From an uncultured Thermoguttaceae bacterium (lineage in GTDB: Bacteria; Planctomycetota; Planctomycetia; Pirellulales; Thermoguttaceae): a stretch of 35,896 nt of DNA. Location of the stretch: contig CALFBP010000026.1 of assembly GCA_937951625.1 (NCBI GenBank), positions 1 to 35,896 of the forward strand, given 5' to 3'. Numbering within the stretch: position 1 is the stretch's first letter; every line of letters starts with the position of its first letter. Shown here one piece after another: positions 6,814 to 14,797 of the stretch. A program made the translations under genes and the position numbers. The notes beneath the pieces are model-generated. The model was not told the origin of the DNA. It saw only the letters and a program-made list of their open reading frames with translations, and searched no databases.

Positions 6814-6960
6814 ATGGAACCTCTCTGGCAAGAGTTAACGGCCGCGAGTATGGTGATTGCCGCCGCGGCCTATCTGGTGTGGCGTGTCGCGCGGAAGCGG
6901 GTTCGTCGGCGGCGTGCCACCTGCCCATCGTGTGGTGCATGCCCAAGACCCCGCCCTTAA
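6814..6960 (+). CDS. FeoB-associated Cys-rich membrane protein
   Basis: 48 aa, starting three bases after the feoB stop. One membrane helix (residues about 10-24, MVIAAAAYLVWRVA), then a strongly basic stretch (RKRVRRRRATC) and CPSCGAC near the end. This layout, a single helix plus a CxxCxxC motif directly behind feoB, matches the family of small FeoB-associated Cys-rich membrane proteins, which may bind iron or sense redox state. It is too short for most gene finders. Its stop overlaps the stop of the convergent GT9 gene by four bases (TTAA). Confidence 0.78.
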   Translation: MEPLWQELTAASMVIAAAAYLVWRVARKRVRRRRATCPSCGACPRPRP

Positions 6961-8033
6961 ATCCGCACTTCGCCGACCTGACTCCCGTTGCGTTCCACCG
7001 TGGTGCGGCTGAGGATCGTGTCGCAGGTCTCGCAGACCGAGGGGACATCGATGGCCTCCATAAGCTCCCGGGGAGCCCGGCGGCGCTGGGAGCTGGGACC
7101 GTAGATCGCCATTTTTTGGACGACCACGTGTCCAGGACCGTAAGGCCCATTTTCCTCCGCTGGCCACGGACCATACAGACCCACGCACGGCGTGCCTACG
7201 GCGACAGCGAGATGCAGCGGGCCGGTGTCGGAACTGACGAAAAGGGTTGCTTTCTCGCACAGCGCGGCCAATTCGCGGAGCGTGGTGGAAGGGGCCAGCC
7301 GGGCATGACCGTCCGCGCTGGCCACGATCGTTTCGGCCAAAGCCCGCTCCTCCGCTCCGGCCCAAACCACAAGCGAGGGCAATCGCCACAGGCGTCCGAG
7401 GTGCCGGGCCACGGCCCCGAACCGCTCCGGCGGCCAGAGTTTCGAGCGCCAGCCAGCGCCCGCGTTGATGATCGCAAATGGCGCGTCCATCGCCAAACCG
7501 GTAAGCATCCGATCCGCCGCCTGGCGGTCCGCCTCGTTCAAGGGCACGTGGAAGCGGACCGCCGGGCGGACAATGCCCAAGGGCTCGATCAATTCCAGCG
7601 TGCGGTCCACCGTGTGCTTGGTCTTGGTGTGGATCTGCTCGGTGTAAAACCAGCGGCTGATTTCGCGTCCCCATTGGTCGCCAAATCCGATCCGTACCGG
7701 CGCGCCCGAAAGCCAAGCTACCACCGCGCTTTTAGTCAACCCTTGAGCGTCGATGGCGATGTCCACTCGCAGGGCGCGGAGCCGACGCCGCAACGCGAGC
7801 ATTTCACGCGGCGACCGGAGGTAGCGTCGCCCCACGACGATCAACTCATCGAGGGCCTCGTGTCCTTGCAAAAGGGTCGCCGCCGGCGGCGAGCAAACCC
7901 AGGCCAGAAAGGCCTTGGGAAATCGTTCCCGCAACGCCACGACCAACGGCATGGCGTGGATCACATCGCCGACCGCGCTGAGACGGACGATGAGAATCCG
8001 CGGATTTTCAGGCAACATCAGGGGCTTCGACAT
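6957..8033 (-). CDS. Glycosyltransferase family 9 (heptosyltransferase-like)
   Basis: 358 aa. The N-terminal half starts with ILIVRLSAVGDVIHAMPLV, the typical GT9 acceptor-side motif, and the C-terminal half has the nucleotide-sugar site SSDTGPLHLAVAVGTPCVGL (about residues 267-286). These are the signatures of ADP-heptose:lipopolysaccharide heptosyltransferases, so it probably adds a sugar to an envelope glycolipid at the inner face of the membrane. Substrate cannot be told from sequence. No clear ribosome binding site precedes ATG 8033. It lies 44 bases behind the Tat-exported TIM-barrel gene on the same strand, so co-transcription is possible although the functions do not obviously fit. 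Confidence 0.88.
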   Translation of the reverse strand: MSKPLMLPENPRILIVRLSAVGDVIHAMPLVVALRERFPKAFLAWVCSPPAATLLQGHEALDELIVVGRRYLRSPREMLALRRRLRALRVDIAIDAQGLTKSAVVAWLSGAPVRIGFGDQWGREISRWFYTEQIHTKTKHTVDRTLELIEPLGIVRPAVRFHVPLNEADRQAADRMLTGLAMDAPFAIINAGAGWRSKLWPPERFGAVARHLGRLWRLPSLVVWAGAEERALAETIVASADGHARLAPSTTLRELAALCEKATLFVSSDTGPLHLAVAVGTPCVGLYGPWPAEENGPYGPGHVVVQKMAIYGPSSQRRRAPRELMEAIDVPSVCETCDTILSRTTVERNGSQVGEVRI

Positions 8034-8077
8034 CCGGTCGATCGCTGCCGTGTGCTATCCACACTCGGGATCGTGCT

Positions 8078-8962
8078 TTATCCACGCTCAGGATAGATCG
8101 TGCGGAGGAACTTGTAATAGTCGGCGTAGTCGCGTTTCACGCCATTCGGTGCGGCGGCTTCGAGCTGAATCCAACCGCTATAACCGATCTTGTCCAAGGC
8201 ATCGCGAACTTTCCTGAAGTCAATTCGCCCCTGACCCAAGCGGTGGCCAGCGTCCTTGAAGTGGAACTCGCAGATTTCTTTACCTAAGAGGGGGATTTCC
8301 TTGAGCACGTCCCGCCCCTTATCGGTCGAGTTGCCCACGTCGTAATACACCTTCAGCGCCGGTGAACCCACACGCTCGAGGATCCTCAAATTGTCTTCCG
8401 CGCTGAGGTAACTTTCCAACCCGATGATGATCGAAAGCTTCTCGGCCTTAGCGGCAGCCTCCTTGAGCACGCCGACAAGGTGGTCGATTTCGGCGGTCTT
8501 GGCCATATCGAGGTCGCCGTTGGCGAAGCAGGCGGGCATGATGATCTGCCGCCCCAGGGCCTTGCAAACGTCGATGCCATCCATCAACCATTGCGCCGCC
8601 CGGGGATCGCTCTTCAGCGGCACGACATTCGTCGCGGCCAAAGCCACCGAAGCGATCTCCACACCAGTTTTTTCGGCCATGGCTAGGTAGGCTTTCTGGA
8701 CTTCCGGCTTACGCAGGGGCAGGTCCGAGTCGGCCGAACCCATGTCCACCTGGACACCATCCAACCCGATCTCTTTAGCCACCTCCAAGCTCGATGGATC
8801 CCTCCTGCCCAAATTCCACTCGCAGGCGCCGATTTTGAACCACCGGGAGTTGGGCGAGGCCAATAACGGTTCGAAGCGGCTCACTAGCGCTCCCAACGCC
8901 GCCCAACGGACCCCGCGTGCCAAAACGTCGCGCCGTGTTACGTTTTGCCTCAAATCATTCAT
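8078..8962 (-). CDS. Tat-exported sugar phosphate isomerase/epimerase-like TIM barrel
   Basis: 294 aa. The N-terminus carries a twin-arginine signal (TRRDVLARG followed by a hydrophobic stretch to about residue 36), so the folded protein is exported. The remainder is a xylose-isomerase-like/AP-endonuclease-2 TIM barrel. Likely metal ligands are in GLES, YYDVGN, EFHFKD and QLEAAA, the usual Glu-Asp-His-Glu set. Such proteins are numerous in planctomycetes and are annotated as sugar phosphate isomerase/epimerase, but the substrate is unknown and an exported one is unlikely to act on phosphorylated sugars. Start ATG 8962 has GGAGCTC about 6-10 bases upstream. Confidence 0.85.
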   Translation of the reverse strand: MNDLRQNVTRRDVLARGVRWAALGALVSRFEPLLASPNSRWFKIGACEWNLGRRDPSSLEVAKEIGLDGVQVDMGSADSDLPLRKPEVQKAYLAMAEKTGVEIASVALAATNVVPLKSDPRAAQWLMDGIDVCKALGRQIIMPACFANGDLDMAKTAEIDHLVGVLKEAAAKAEKLSIIIGLESYLSAEDNLRILERVGSPALKVYYDVGNSTDKGRDVLKEIPLLGKEICEFHFKDAGHRLGQGRIDFRKVRDALDKIGYSGWIQLEAAAPNGVKRDYADYYKFLRTIYPERG

Positions 8963-9150
8963 GGAGAGCTCCTTGGCTTTTTTTGTCCAAACCGTGAGGG
9001 CGATCCGCGATCAGCCTATTGTATGTCAAACGCCAAGGCTACGCCACGCTGAAAACGGCGCGGTGATCAACAGGGGATCAACAGATCGACAGTTTAATAG
9101 ACCAACAGCAACAAGCGGATTGGAGTCAGGTAGGGTCGGGCTATTAACCT

Positions 9151-10470
9151 TCAAAGCACAGTGGTGGGGACGAGAAGCTGTCGTACCCGGTCTTCCAAGC
9201 GGCATAGAACCTGGTAATCGCTGGGCCGCGAGGAAGGGACGGCGGGACGCAGTGGCAAGGGCACTTCGTCCATGCGGTACACGGTGCCGGCCACGCTGAT
9301 CCCGTACAGCGCCGTGGCGAAGCTGACCGCGGCTGGCCACGGGAAGGACCATTTTTGAGAGCCTAGCGCGATGACGGGGATTTTGGCCAGATGTTCCTGT
9401 GCCGCTGGCCCCAAGGTAGCCGCATCGACGGAGATCAACATCGCGGCATCGGCTTCGCGCCGCGCGAGAAGCTCGTTGGCCGTATATTCGCCGGGGCTGA
9501 AACGTGGGTAGCCCCGCGACAAGTTGACCGCAAAAGGATAGCCGGTCCGCCAAGAGAGCACATTGTCGGCCCCCACCGCGTTCCCAATGCTGGCCATGGG
9601 TCGGCAAACGAAGCGGGTGAAATCGTTCAATTCCCGCACTAACGCCAAGAGGGCCTCGGCGTTGAGGTGTCCTCCCCCGGTCGTGATCAAACCCTCGCCG
9701 AAAAACATCGCGCCATATCGGGCCCTCTTCATACGCTCCGCGAGATCCAGCCAGGCAGTCAGCGGCACGCCAGTCTCCGATTGGACCTGATCCGCCTCCA
9801 CGCTCAACCCCTGGACCAACGCCCGAAGGATCCACAGGGCCTCGAAGTCCTTGCCCGGCCGTACTTGGAGGAAGATGTCGGCTTCCTGCGCACTAGCGGT
9901 GCGACGCCCGTCGACCACCACACAGGTGCGGTCCGGGCGTCCCCGGGGCACGAAAAGTCCCTCCGGCATCAGCGTGTACCTGGAGAAATGCCGAGGGTGG
10001 GTCTCGGCTGGATCAACCCCCCAGTAGATCACAAGATCGGCGCGGTGGCGAATCTCGCCCAGTGTCGCAGTCACCTGGCCCAACGACTGAAACGCCGTCA
10101 ACGCCGGACCATGACTCCCGCTAGTTGTGGTGTCGATCGTACCGCCGATCCAATCGGCAATGGCTACCGCTTTGCCCTGCGCCTCGCACGTGGTGTGGCT
10201 CAAGCCGTAAAGGAGCGGATATCGGGCCTGGACAAGGATTTGGGCGGCCTGATCGATCCCTTCCTCGAGCGACGCTGGTCGCCCGGCGATCGTGCAGACC
10301 GCACCCGGGGATTCATGCCGATCGAGGAACCAGGCCTGGCCCAATCGGCACGCTTGTTTGGCTTCGAGAATTCGGTTATCCGCGACGGTCAATTCGATAT
10401 CATCGCACATGCAACCACAACGAGTACATGTGGCGTCGGAGATCACCGTCTTGGTCGCCTCAGGGGCCAT
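9151..10470 (-). CDS. fhcB: Formylmethanofuran dehydrogenase subunit B-like protein (FhcB)
   Basis: 439 aa, molybdopterin-oxidoreductase fold. It corresponds to subunit B of formylmethanofuran dehydrogenase, which in methylotrophs and planctomycetes is part of the formyltransferase/hydrolase complex that turns formyl-methylofuran into formate. The N-terminal iron-sulfur pattern is kept (C15, C18, C22, C41). In the segment that holds the metal-binding Cys of archaeal enzymes (a CHGP motif) this protein has SGSHGP, with Ser119 in that place, which fits the non-redox FhcB type. ATG 10470 is preferred over GTG 10539 because homologues start just before the Cys motif and a TTGACA promoter lies at 10583-10555. 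Other fhc genes are not in the window. Confidence 0.86.
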   Translation of the reverse strand: MAPEATKTVISDATCTRCGCMCDDIELTVADNRILEAKQACRLGQAWFLDRHESPGAVCTIAGRPASLEEGIDQAAQILVQARYPLLYGLSHTTCEAQGKAVAIADWIGGTIDTTTSGSHGPALTAFQSLGQVTATLGEIRHRADLVIYWGVDPAETHPRHFSRYTLMPEGLFVPRGRPDRTCVVVDGRRTASAQEADIFLQVRPGKDFEALWILRALVQGLSVEADQVQSETGVPLTAWLDLAERMKRARYGAMFFGEGLITTGGGHLNAEALLALVRELNDFTRFVCRPMASIGNAVGADNVLSWRTGYPFAVNLSRGYPRFSPGEYTANELLARREADAAMLISVDAATLGPAAQEHLAKIPVIALGSQKWSFPWPAAVSFATALYGISVAGTVYRMDEVPLPLRPAVPSSRPSDYQVLCRLEDRVRQLLVPTTVL

Positions 10471-10554
10471 GAGAGGAACGCTAACAGAAAGCAGCCTTTT
10501 GGATTCTTGCCTTGAATAATCTGCGCGGTTGGCACGCACATTTTTACACGGAAA

Positions 10555-10583
10555 GATGTACTGTTGTGGCTACTGTTTGTCAA
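10555..10583 (-). promoter_or_regulatory. Candidate promoter of fhcB
   Basis: On the minus strand TTGACA (10583-10578), a perfect -35, is followed after 17 bases by TACATC (10560-10555), a weak -10. The leader to ATG 10470 would be about 80 bases. The rest of the 302-base gap 10471-10772 shows nothing else. Confidence 0.45.
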
Positions 10584-10772
10584 CATACACACGCTGAGTT
10601 CCAGACGTGGTCGCACCGAGTAAACCAGCCTGACTGCTTCGAGATGAAGCCGCGTACGGCCGTAAAGATCCGCCGATTTGGGTCGCTTGTTTCCCGGGGG
10701 CTTGTTCTCGCAATCCTTGAATGTCCAAGTTCGCTCACGTGCCGTGAAAACGAGCCGAACCAACCCCGCTCC

Positions 10773-11810
10773 TCACGGCAGATTTTGGTGGATCATGCCC
10801 ACGTAGAAGGAAAACAGACGGAAGATGGCCAGGATGATGATGATCGCGATCACGACCCAAACGGCGACTCCCCCGAGCGTGGTCAGCACCTTCAACGCGG
10901 CCTCGGCCTGTTCCTGATACTGTCGCGAGAGTCGGGCCATCGACTCGACGACCATGCCGCTTTGCTCGGCGGCGTTAAGGGAATCAAGGAAGTCGTTGGG
11001 AAAGGCCTGCGTACTGGAAAAGGCGTCGTAAAGCGAGGCCCCGGCCGCGACCTGTTGCTCGATGGGCTTGATCTGATCGGTGAAATGGGCGTTGCGTGCG
11101 GCTGCCAGGCTCAACCGGATCGCCCGACGCACGTCCATGCCCGCATTGCACGTCAGATTCAAAGCCCAGGCCAAGCGAGCCAAGGCGATCGTTTCCAAGG
11201 CCTTGCCGATTCCAGGCAAGCGCAGGGCGAGCCGTTGGATGGGCTTCGTCCAAACCAACCCGCGCTGAATGGCGTGGATTACCATCAGCAGCGCGACGGC
11301 AACCGCTCCGACTAGGGTCGAATAGATTGCCAGCCCGCGATTTCCCACCAACCCAAGCCCAAGCACGTCGACCGTGTGGCCGGTCGACTCGCCGATCACG
11401 CCCAGGATCCAAATCAAGAAACCGATCACAAACACGGCGATTGCCAGTTCGATCAACGGCCACGTGATCGCGCCGAGAAAGCGACGCCGCAGTCGCAGTT
11501 GGCCCTCGTAGTGGTCAGCCAAATCGCGGAGCGTTTCCGGCAGTCGCCCGGTCTCTTCGCCAACCTGAACCGTGGCGTGGAACAGATCGGGGAAGTAATC
11601 GTCGGTGAACTCCAGCGCCTCAGTGAAACTCGCTCCTCGCTTGATCGCCTGACTCAATTCGGCGACCCGGCGACGGTGCGCGGCCCCGGACGCCCGCTCA
11701 AGTTCCCGGGCCATCACCGAACGCAAGGGGATGCCCGCCTCCAGACACATGGCCAGGCGGCGGCAAAAGCCTTCGAGCTGCTTCGTGGAGATCCGCGACG
11801 CGCCGATCAT
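10773..11810 (-). CDS. Type II secretion system F-family inner membrane protein
   Basis: 345 aa with two T2SF (GspF/PilC) domains, residues about 14-137 and 216-338. Each has the characteristic amphipathic helical bundle; conserved pieces are FCRRLAMCLEAGIPL, VGEETGRLPETL, LARLAWALNLTCNAGMDVRRA and AAEQSGMVVESM. Membrane helices lie at about 126-145, 170-190 and 318-340. GspF/PilC proteins form the platform for assembly of type II secretion or type IV pilus fibres. No ATPase, pilin or secretin gene is nearby, so its machine is elsewhere. ATG 11810 is chosen because the family begins there; TATAAT ends just six bases before this ATG. Confidence 0.87.
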   Translation of the reverse strand: MIGASRISTKQLEGFCRRLAMCLEAGIPLRSVMARELERASGAAHRRRVAELSQAIKRGASFTEALEFTDDYFPDLFHATVQVGEETGRLPETLRDLADHYEGQLRLRRRFLGAITWPLIELAIAVFVIGFLIWILGVIGESTGHTVDVLGLGLVGNRGLAIYSTLVGAVAVALLMVIHAIQRGLVWTKPIQRLALRLPGIGKALETIALARLAWALNLTCNAGMDVRRAIRLSLAAARNAHFTDQIKPIEQQVAAGASLYDAFSSTQAFPNDFLDSLNAAEQSGMVVESMARLSRQYQEQAEAALKVLTTLGGVAVWVVIAIIIILAIFRLFSFYVGMIHQNLP

Positions 11811-11816
11811 GCCACC

Positions 11817-11822
11817 ATTATA
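11817..11822 (-). promoter_or_regulatory. Perfect -10 box directly before the T2SF start (leaderless candidate)
   Basis: On the minus strand TATAAT is followed by GGTGGC and then ATG 11810, so transcription would start on or very near the A of the start codon. The -35 at 17-base spacing is weak (TGTGGG). GGTGG could alternatively act as a weak ribosome binding site. Confidence 0.4.
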
Positions 11823-12127
11823 AACGCAACACCGCGATCCCCACAGCCATTCGCAGCAACAACGAAAAAATGAACAAACCGACTCGAAGCCAAGGAGCAG
11901 TGCCAGCGTGACACAGACCTGAACAAGCGGAAGTCTTTCCCGCAAGGCAATTCCGTCCGCGGGGCTTGCGCTGATGCGTGAACACTAAGGCACGTCAAGA
12001 TTTGCCCGGCTGGAAAATTCTCTAACACTGAGCGCCGCGGCGCATCGAGGGGCGAGAAAGCGGTGCTCGGCAGAAATTTCTTCCGCCGAGTGGCAACGCC
12101 ATGTCAGGCATAGCGCATAATGATGGT
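11823..12127. other. Divergent intergenic region, no gene seen
   Basis: About 300 bases between the T2SF gene and the lipoprotein gene. No open frame with a ribosome binding site and no strong terminator. A CATAAT lies six bases before the lipoprotein ATG (12128), mirroring the arrangement in front of the T2SF gene. Confidence 0.4.
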
Positions 12128-12418
12128 ATGAGACTGGATCTGCCCTTAATCATTCTGGTAGCCCTGTTGCTGCTCGACGGATGCGGGAGCCGGAGCGGGA
12201 ACACGGAGGCAAGCATTCCCCACGTCCAGGAACCGCTTGCCGAGCAGCGGGAGTTGCCGTCCGCGCCGCCATCGCCTGCGTACGAGATGCCGCTGGAGAT
12301 CCATATCGACGCACCCGCCCCACCCCAAGAGATCGTGGGGCCATCTCCGCCGCTGCCGCCCGAAACGCCGTTGCCGGGCGGCCTGATGAAAAATCTTTTC
12401 AAGCGGGGGGCGAAGTAG
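12128..12418 (+). CDS. Small proline-rich lipoprotein
   Basis: 96 aa. A lipoprotein signal peptide (MRLDLPLIILVALLLLDGCG) ends at Cys19; the lipobox LDGC has an unusual Asp before Gly. The mature part is rich in Pro, Glu and Ala with no recognisable fold, and ends with a short basic helix (GGLMKNLFKRGAK). Such proteins are usually envelope-attached; function unknown. GATGG precedes the ATG. The 3' end overlaps the end of the convergent protease gene by 20 bases. The biased composition makes this call less certain than its neighbours, but signal peptide and frame agree. Confidence 0.6.
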   Translation: MRLDLPLIILVALLLLDGCGSRSGNTEASIPHVQEPLAEQRELPSAPPSPAYEMPLEIHIDAPAPPQEIVGPSPPLPPETPLPGGLMKNLFKRGAK

Positions 12419-12875
12419 GAACGCCGAGCCAATCCAGCACTAGGGCGACTGCCGGCCCAATAGCAGCTTCTACGGCAGGCGTGCAGCGTTCGCCGAAGGT
12501 GAGAACGTCCTCGGCCTCGATGCCCAAGAGTTGGATCTGGTCGTCGCCGGGCAAGACGAGACCGGCGGCCCGCCCGAGCGCCAGCGCGGTGGGAAGATTC
12601 ACATCGTGACTGGAGGCGCTTCGCTGTGTGGCGATCGAGGCAGGGGTGAGGCAATGGAGCGTGCCGGGCGGGGCGCCGGTGCAGATGGCGTCGATGACGA
12701 TGACTCGATCAAAGCCCACCATCCGCTCCATCAGCCGTAGCCCGCCCCAATAGTCCTCCGAAACCTCGATCTCAGAGCGGTTCTCGAGGAGTGGCCGAAG
12801 TTGGGCCGCCACGCGCAATCCGACGCTGTCGTCGGTGACGAGGGGGTTTCCAAGGCCCAAGACTAGAGTCTTCAT
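12399..12875 (-). CDS. Hydrogenase maturation protease family (HyaD/HycI type)
   Basis: 158 aa counted from ATG 12875 (a second ATG lies one codon earlier). The fold begins with MKTLVLGLGNPLVTDDSVG. The nickel-sensing residues of the family line up exactly: D15/D16, D62 (VIVIDA) and H90 (SSHD), as in E. coli HycI (D16, D62, H90). Such enzymes cut the C-terminal tail of the large subunit of NiFe hydrogenases after nickel insertion. No hydrogenase or hyp gene is present in the window, so the partner lies elsewhere in the genome, or the protein has another substrate. Convergent with the lipoprotein gene (20-base overlap). Confidence 0.88.
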   Translation of the reverse strand: MKTLVLGLGNPLVTDDSVGLRVAAQLRPLLENRSEIEVSEDYWGGLRLMERMVGFDRVIVIDAICTGAPPGTLHCLTPASIATQRSASSHDVNLPTALALGRAAGLVLPGDDQIQLLGIEAEDVLTFGERCTPAVEAAIGPAVALVLDWLGVPTSPPA

Positions 12876-12996
12876 CATGCATCGTGAGGCCGAGTTCAAT
12901 CTGCCCTTACGAAGAGGGAAGACGACCCCCTCAAGGCGACGGATGGCACCCGCCCGAAGCCCCCGGCCAAATTGTGGCGAACCCGCCTTTGTGCCG

Positions 12997-13461
12997 TTAA
13001 GTTTGCGTGGAAAGATACACGGCCAGGCCCATCTGCTGGATCTGATCTCGCTGGGCCTCGAGCCAATCGACGTGGGCGTCTTCGTCCTTCAGGATATGTT
13101 CGAGAAGTTCTCGTGTCATGGCATCGCCCAACTCATCCGAGACATGGATCGCCTCGTTATACGCCTGGACGGCCGCCACCTCGGCGTTGAGGTCCGATTG
13201 GAGCTGCTGGGGCACGTCGCTGCCAATGTGGAGAGCGTTCAACCGGCTGACCATGGGAGTGCCTTCGAGGAACAGAATGCGGGCGATGAGTTTTTCGGCG
13301 TGTTTCATTTCCTCGATGGCGCGTTTCTCGATTTTTTCGTGAAGCCGGTTGTAACCCCAATTCGCGCACATCTCGGAATGAACCATATACTGGTTGATCG
13401 CCGTCAACTCCTCGGCCAAAAGATCGTTCAGGATATTCAGGATTTTTTCGTTGCCTTTCAC
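12997..13461 (-). CDS. bfr: Bacterioferritin
   Basis: 154 aa, full length. It oxidises Fe2+ and stores the ferric mineral in a 24-subunit shell in the cytoplasm. Every ferroxidase ligand is in the same position as in E. coli Bfr: E18, E51, H54, E94, E127 and H130. The haem-binding M52 (EEMKH) is present too, so it should be a haem-containing bacterioferritin rather than plain ferritin. Start is GTG 13461 with AGAGAGGAG upstream. It has its own promoter at 13555-13527. Together with feoAB at 4-7 kb it gives this region both iron uptake and storage, though they are separate transcription units. Confidence 0.96.
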   Translation of the reverse strand: MKGNEKILNILNDLLAEELTAINQYMVHSEMCANWGYNRLHEKIEKRAIEEMKHAEKLIARILFLEGTPMVSRLNALHIGSDVPQQLQSDLNAEVAAVQAYNEAIHVSDELGDAMTRELLEHILKDEDAHVDWLEAQRDQIQQMGLAVYLSTQT

Positions 13462-13526
13462 GGCCGCACTCCTCTCTCGACGTAGGTCTGTTTCGTGACG
13501 GGACGCAATTCGCCCTCCATTTGACC

Positions 13527-13555
13527 AAGATAGGGCCGAACCGGGGCCCGGTCAA
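13527..13555 (-). promoter_or_regulatory. Sigma-70 type promoter of bfr
   Basis: On the minus strand TTGACC (13555-13550), 17-base spacer, TATCTT (13532-13527). Predicted start is near 13520, giving a leader of about 59 bases to GTG 13461. No Fur-like repeat is visible here. Confidence 0.6.
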
Positions 13556-13891
13556 CCGGCAGCCGTCTGGCGGGGGGGAACTTCCGGTTTCCGTTCGCCG
13601 CAAAAAATGTGCGGATGGGGAACCGTGGGCAAGCATTTTCACCTGCACCCGTAGAGGCGGGCTTGGGGGGGAAAAGAAGGCGGATCGGCCAGACGCGCGA
13701 GTCTTCCGGGGAACAAGCGCTTTCGCTCGCTTCCTGAGGACCTCCGACTGGTCCCGACGCAGCAGATTCGGTAAATTGGGAGGGCCGTGCGTGCGAAGTC
13801 CTTGACGCGAGCTTTCGCGACGCGCCAGCCCGCTCCGTAAACGACGCGCCGCACTCGGCCCTTCGCTCACTGGAAAATGGAAGGAGAACCT
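13556..13891. other. Divergent intergenic region, no gene seen
   Basis: GC-rich sequence between the bfr promoter and the membrane-protein gene. Frames on both strands lack plausible starts or protein-like composition. A TTGACG at about 13802 has no matching -10 at 16-18 bases. Confidence 0.4.
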
Positions 13892-14641
13892 ATGTCGGAC
13901 GCAGCCGCGAATCAGACCGTCACGAACGCATCTCCCCGGGGAAAGAAAACCGCTGAGAAAACCCCCGAAAAGATTTTTCTGATCTCCTACCCGAAAATCC
14001 TTTTTCTTTACCCGGTGTTCCTTTTCTCGCTCGTGGCCGCGATCTGGATGAGTTTCTCGGACCAACCGCTCACGGAGGAAAACGTCTCGGCCGTCGTCGT
14101 GGCGACCCTCTTTTTGGGCATTCTGGCGGTGAATCTGGTGATCCTCTCCTTCGACTTCCCCCGCACTACCTCGCTGACACTGTTTTTCTTCCTAGCCGCC
14201 GTGGTGATGGCATTCGTGCTATGGGTGCGGCTCCAGCCCGGGGTCTTGCCGACATTGACAGCTTTGTTGGCAGGATTTCATCCCCTAGCCAACGCCACGT
14301 TTTACTGGACGATCGTCGCAATCCTTGGCGTTATTTTCGTGCTGGTATTCATTGTGGTGCGGTTCGACTACTGGGAGGTGCGGCCCAATGAGCTTTTGCA
14401 CCACCACGGGTTTTTGGCCAATATGGAGCGGGTCTATGCCCCGAGCTTGAGAATCGACAAGGAGATCGGAGACGTTTTCGAATACTTGCTCTTGCGATCC
14501 GGTCGCCTGATCCTGCACCCGAGTGACGACCGCCGCTCGATCATCCTGGACAACGTGCCGTTCATCAACAAGAAAGAAGAAGCGATCACACGGATGTTGG
14601 GGGCGCTCCAGGTGCAGCTCCGCGACGACTCCAGCCGCTGA
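13892..14641 (+). CDS. Uncharacterised membrane protein with a PH-like C-terminal domain
   Basis: 249 aa. A polar N-terminus (residues 1-33) is followed by four predicted membrane helices (about 38-53, 66-88, 94-111 and 135-155, the last ending VFIVVRFDYWEVRPNELL). The remaining part (about 158-249) is soluble and resembles bacterial PH-like domains (beta-rich NELLHHHGFLANMERVYAPS, then LLLRSGRLILHP and a closing helix KKEEAITRMLGAL). Start ATG 13892 has AAGGAG seven bases upstream, which excludes the ATG five codons earlier. I do not know a function. It stands alone, convergent with the mla operon. Confidence 0.75.
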   Translation: MSDAAANQTVTNASPRGKKTAEKTPEKIFLISYPKILFLYPVFLFSLVAAIWMSFSDQPLTEENVSAVVVATLFLGILAVNLVILSFDFPRTTSLTLFFFLAAVVMAFVLWVRLQPGVLPTLTALLAGFHPLANATFYWTIVAILGVIFVLVFIVVRFDYWEVRPNELLHHHGFLANMERVYAPSLRIDKEIGDVFEYLLLRSGRLILHPSDDRRSIILDNVPFINKKEEAITRMLGALQVQLRDDSSR

Positions 14642-14797
14642 TGGGCGTCGGGCCACCGCTTGTGGGAATCAGGGGGCCTTGCGAGCTTCACGATGGCTGT
14701 GCCGGTAAGCCAAGGTTGCCTGCCCGCTTTGCGCACCTGTTTTTCCAAGGTAATGAGGCACTCTGATTTTGGTTGCGGCTTCAGGGCGCGGCGAGAT

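Noticed and set aside
6720-8096. 458-codon plus-strand frame opposite the GT9 gene
   Set aside because: It spans the end of feoB, the small Cys-rich gene and the antisense of GT9 without any domain; a shadow frame.
10529-10545. TTGGCACG-like half of a sigma-54 promoter on the plus strand
   Set aside because: The -24 part is perfect but the -12 position reads TTTTT instead of TTGC, and no plus-strand gene follows.
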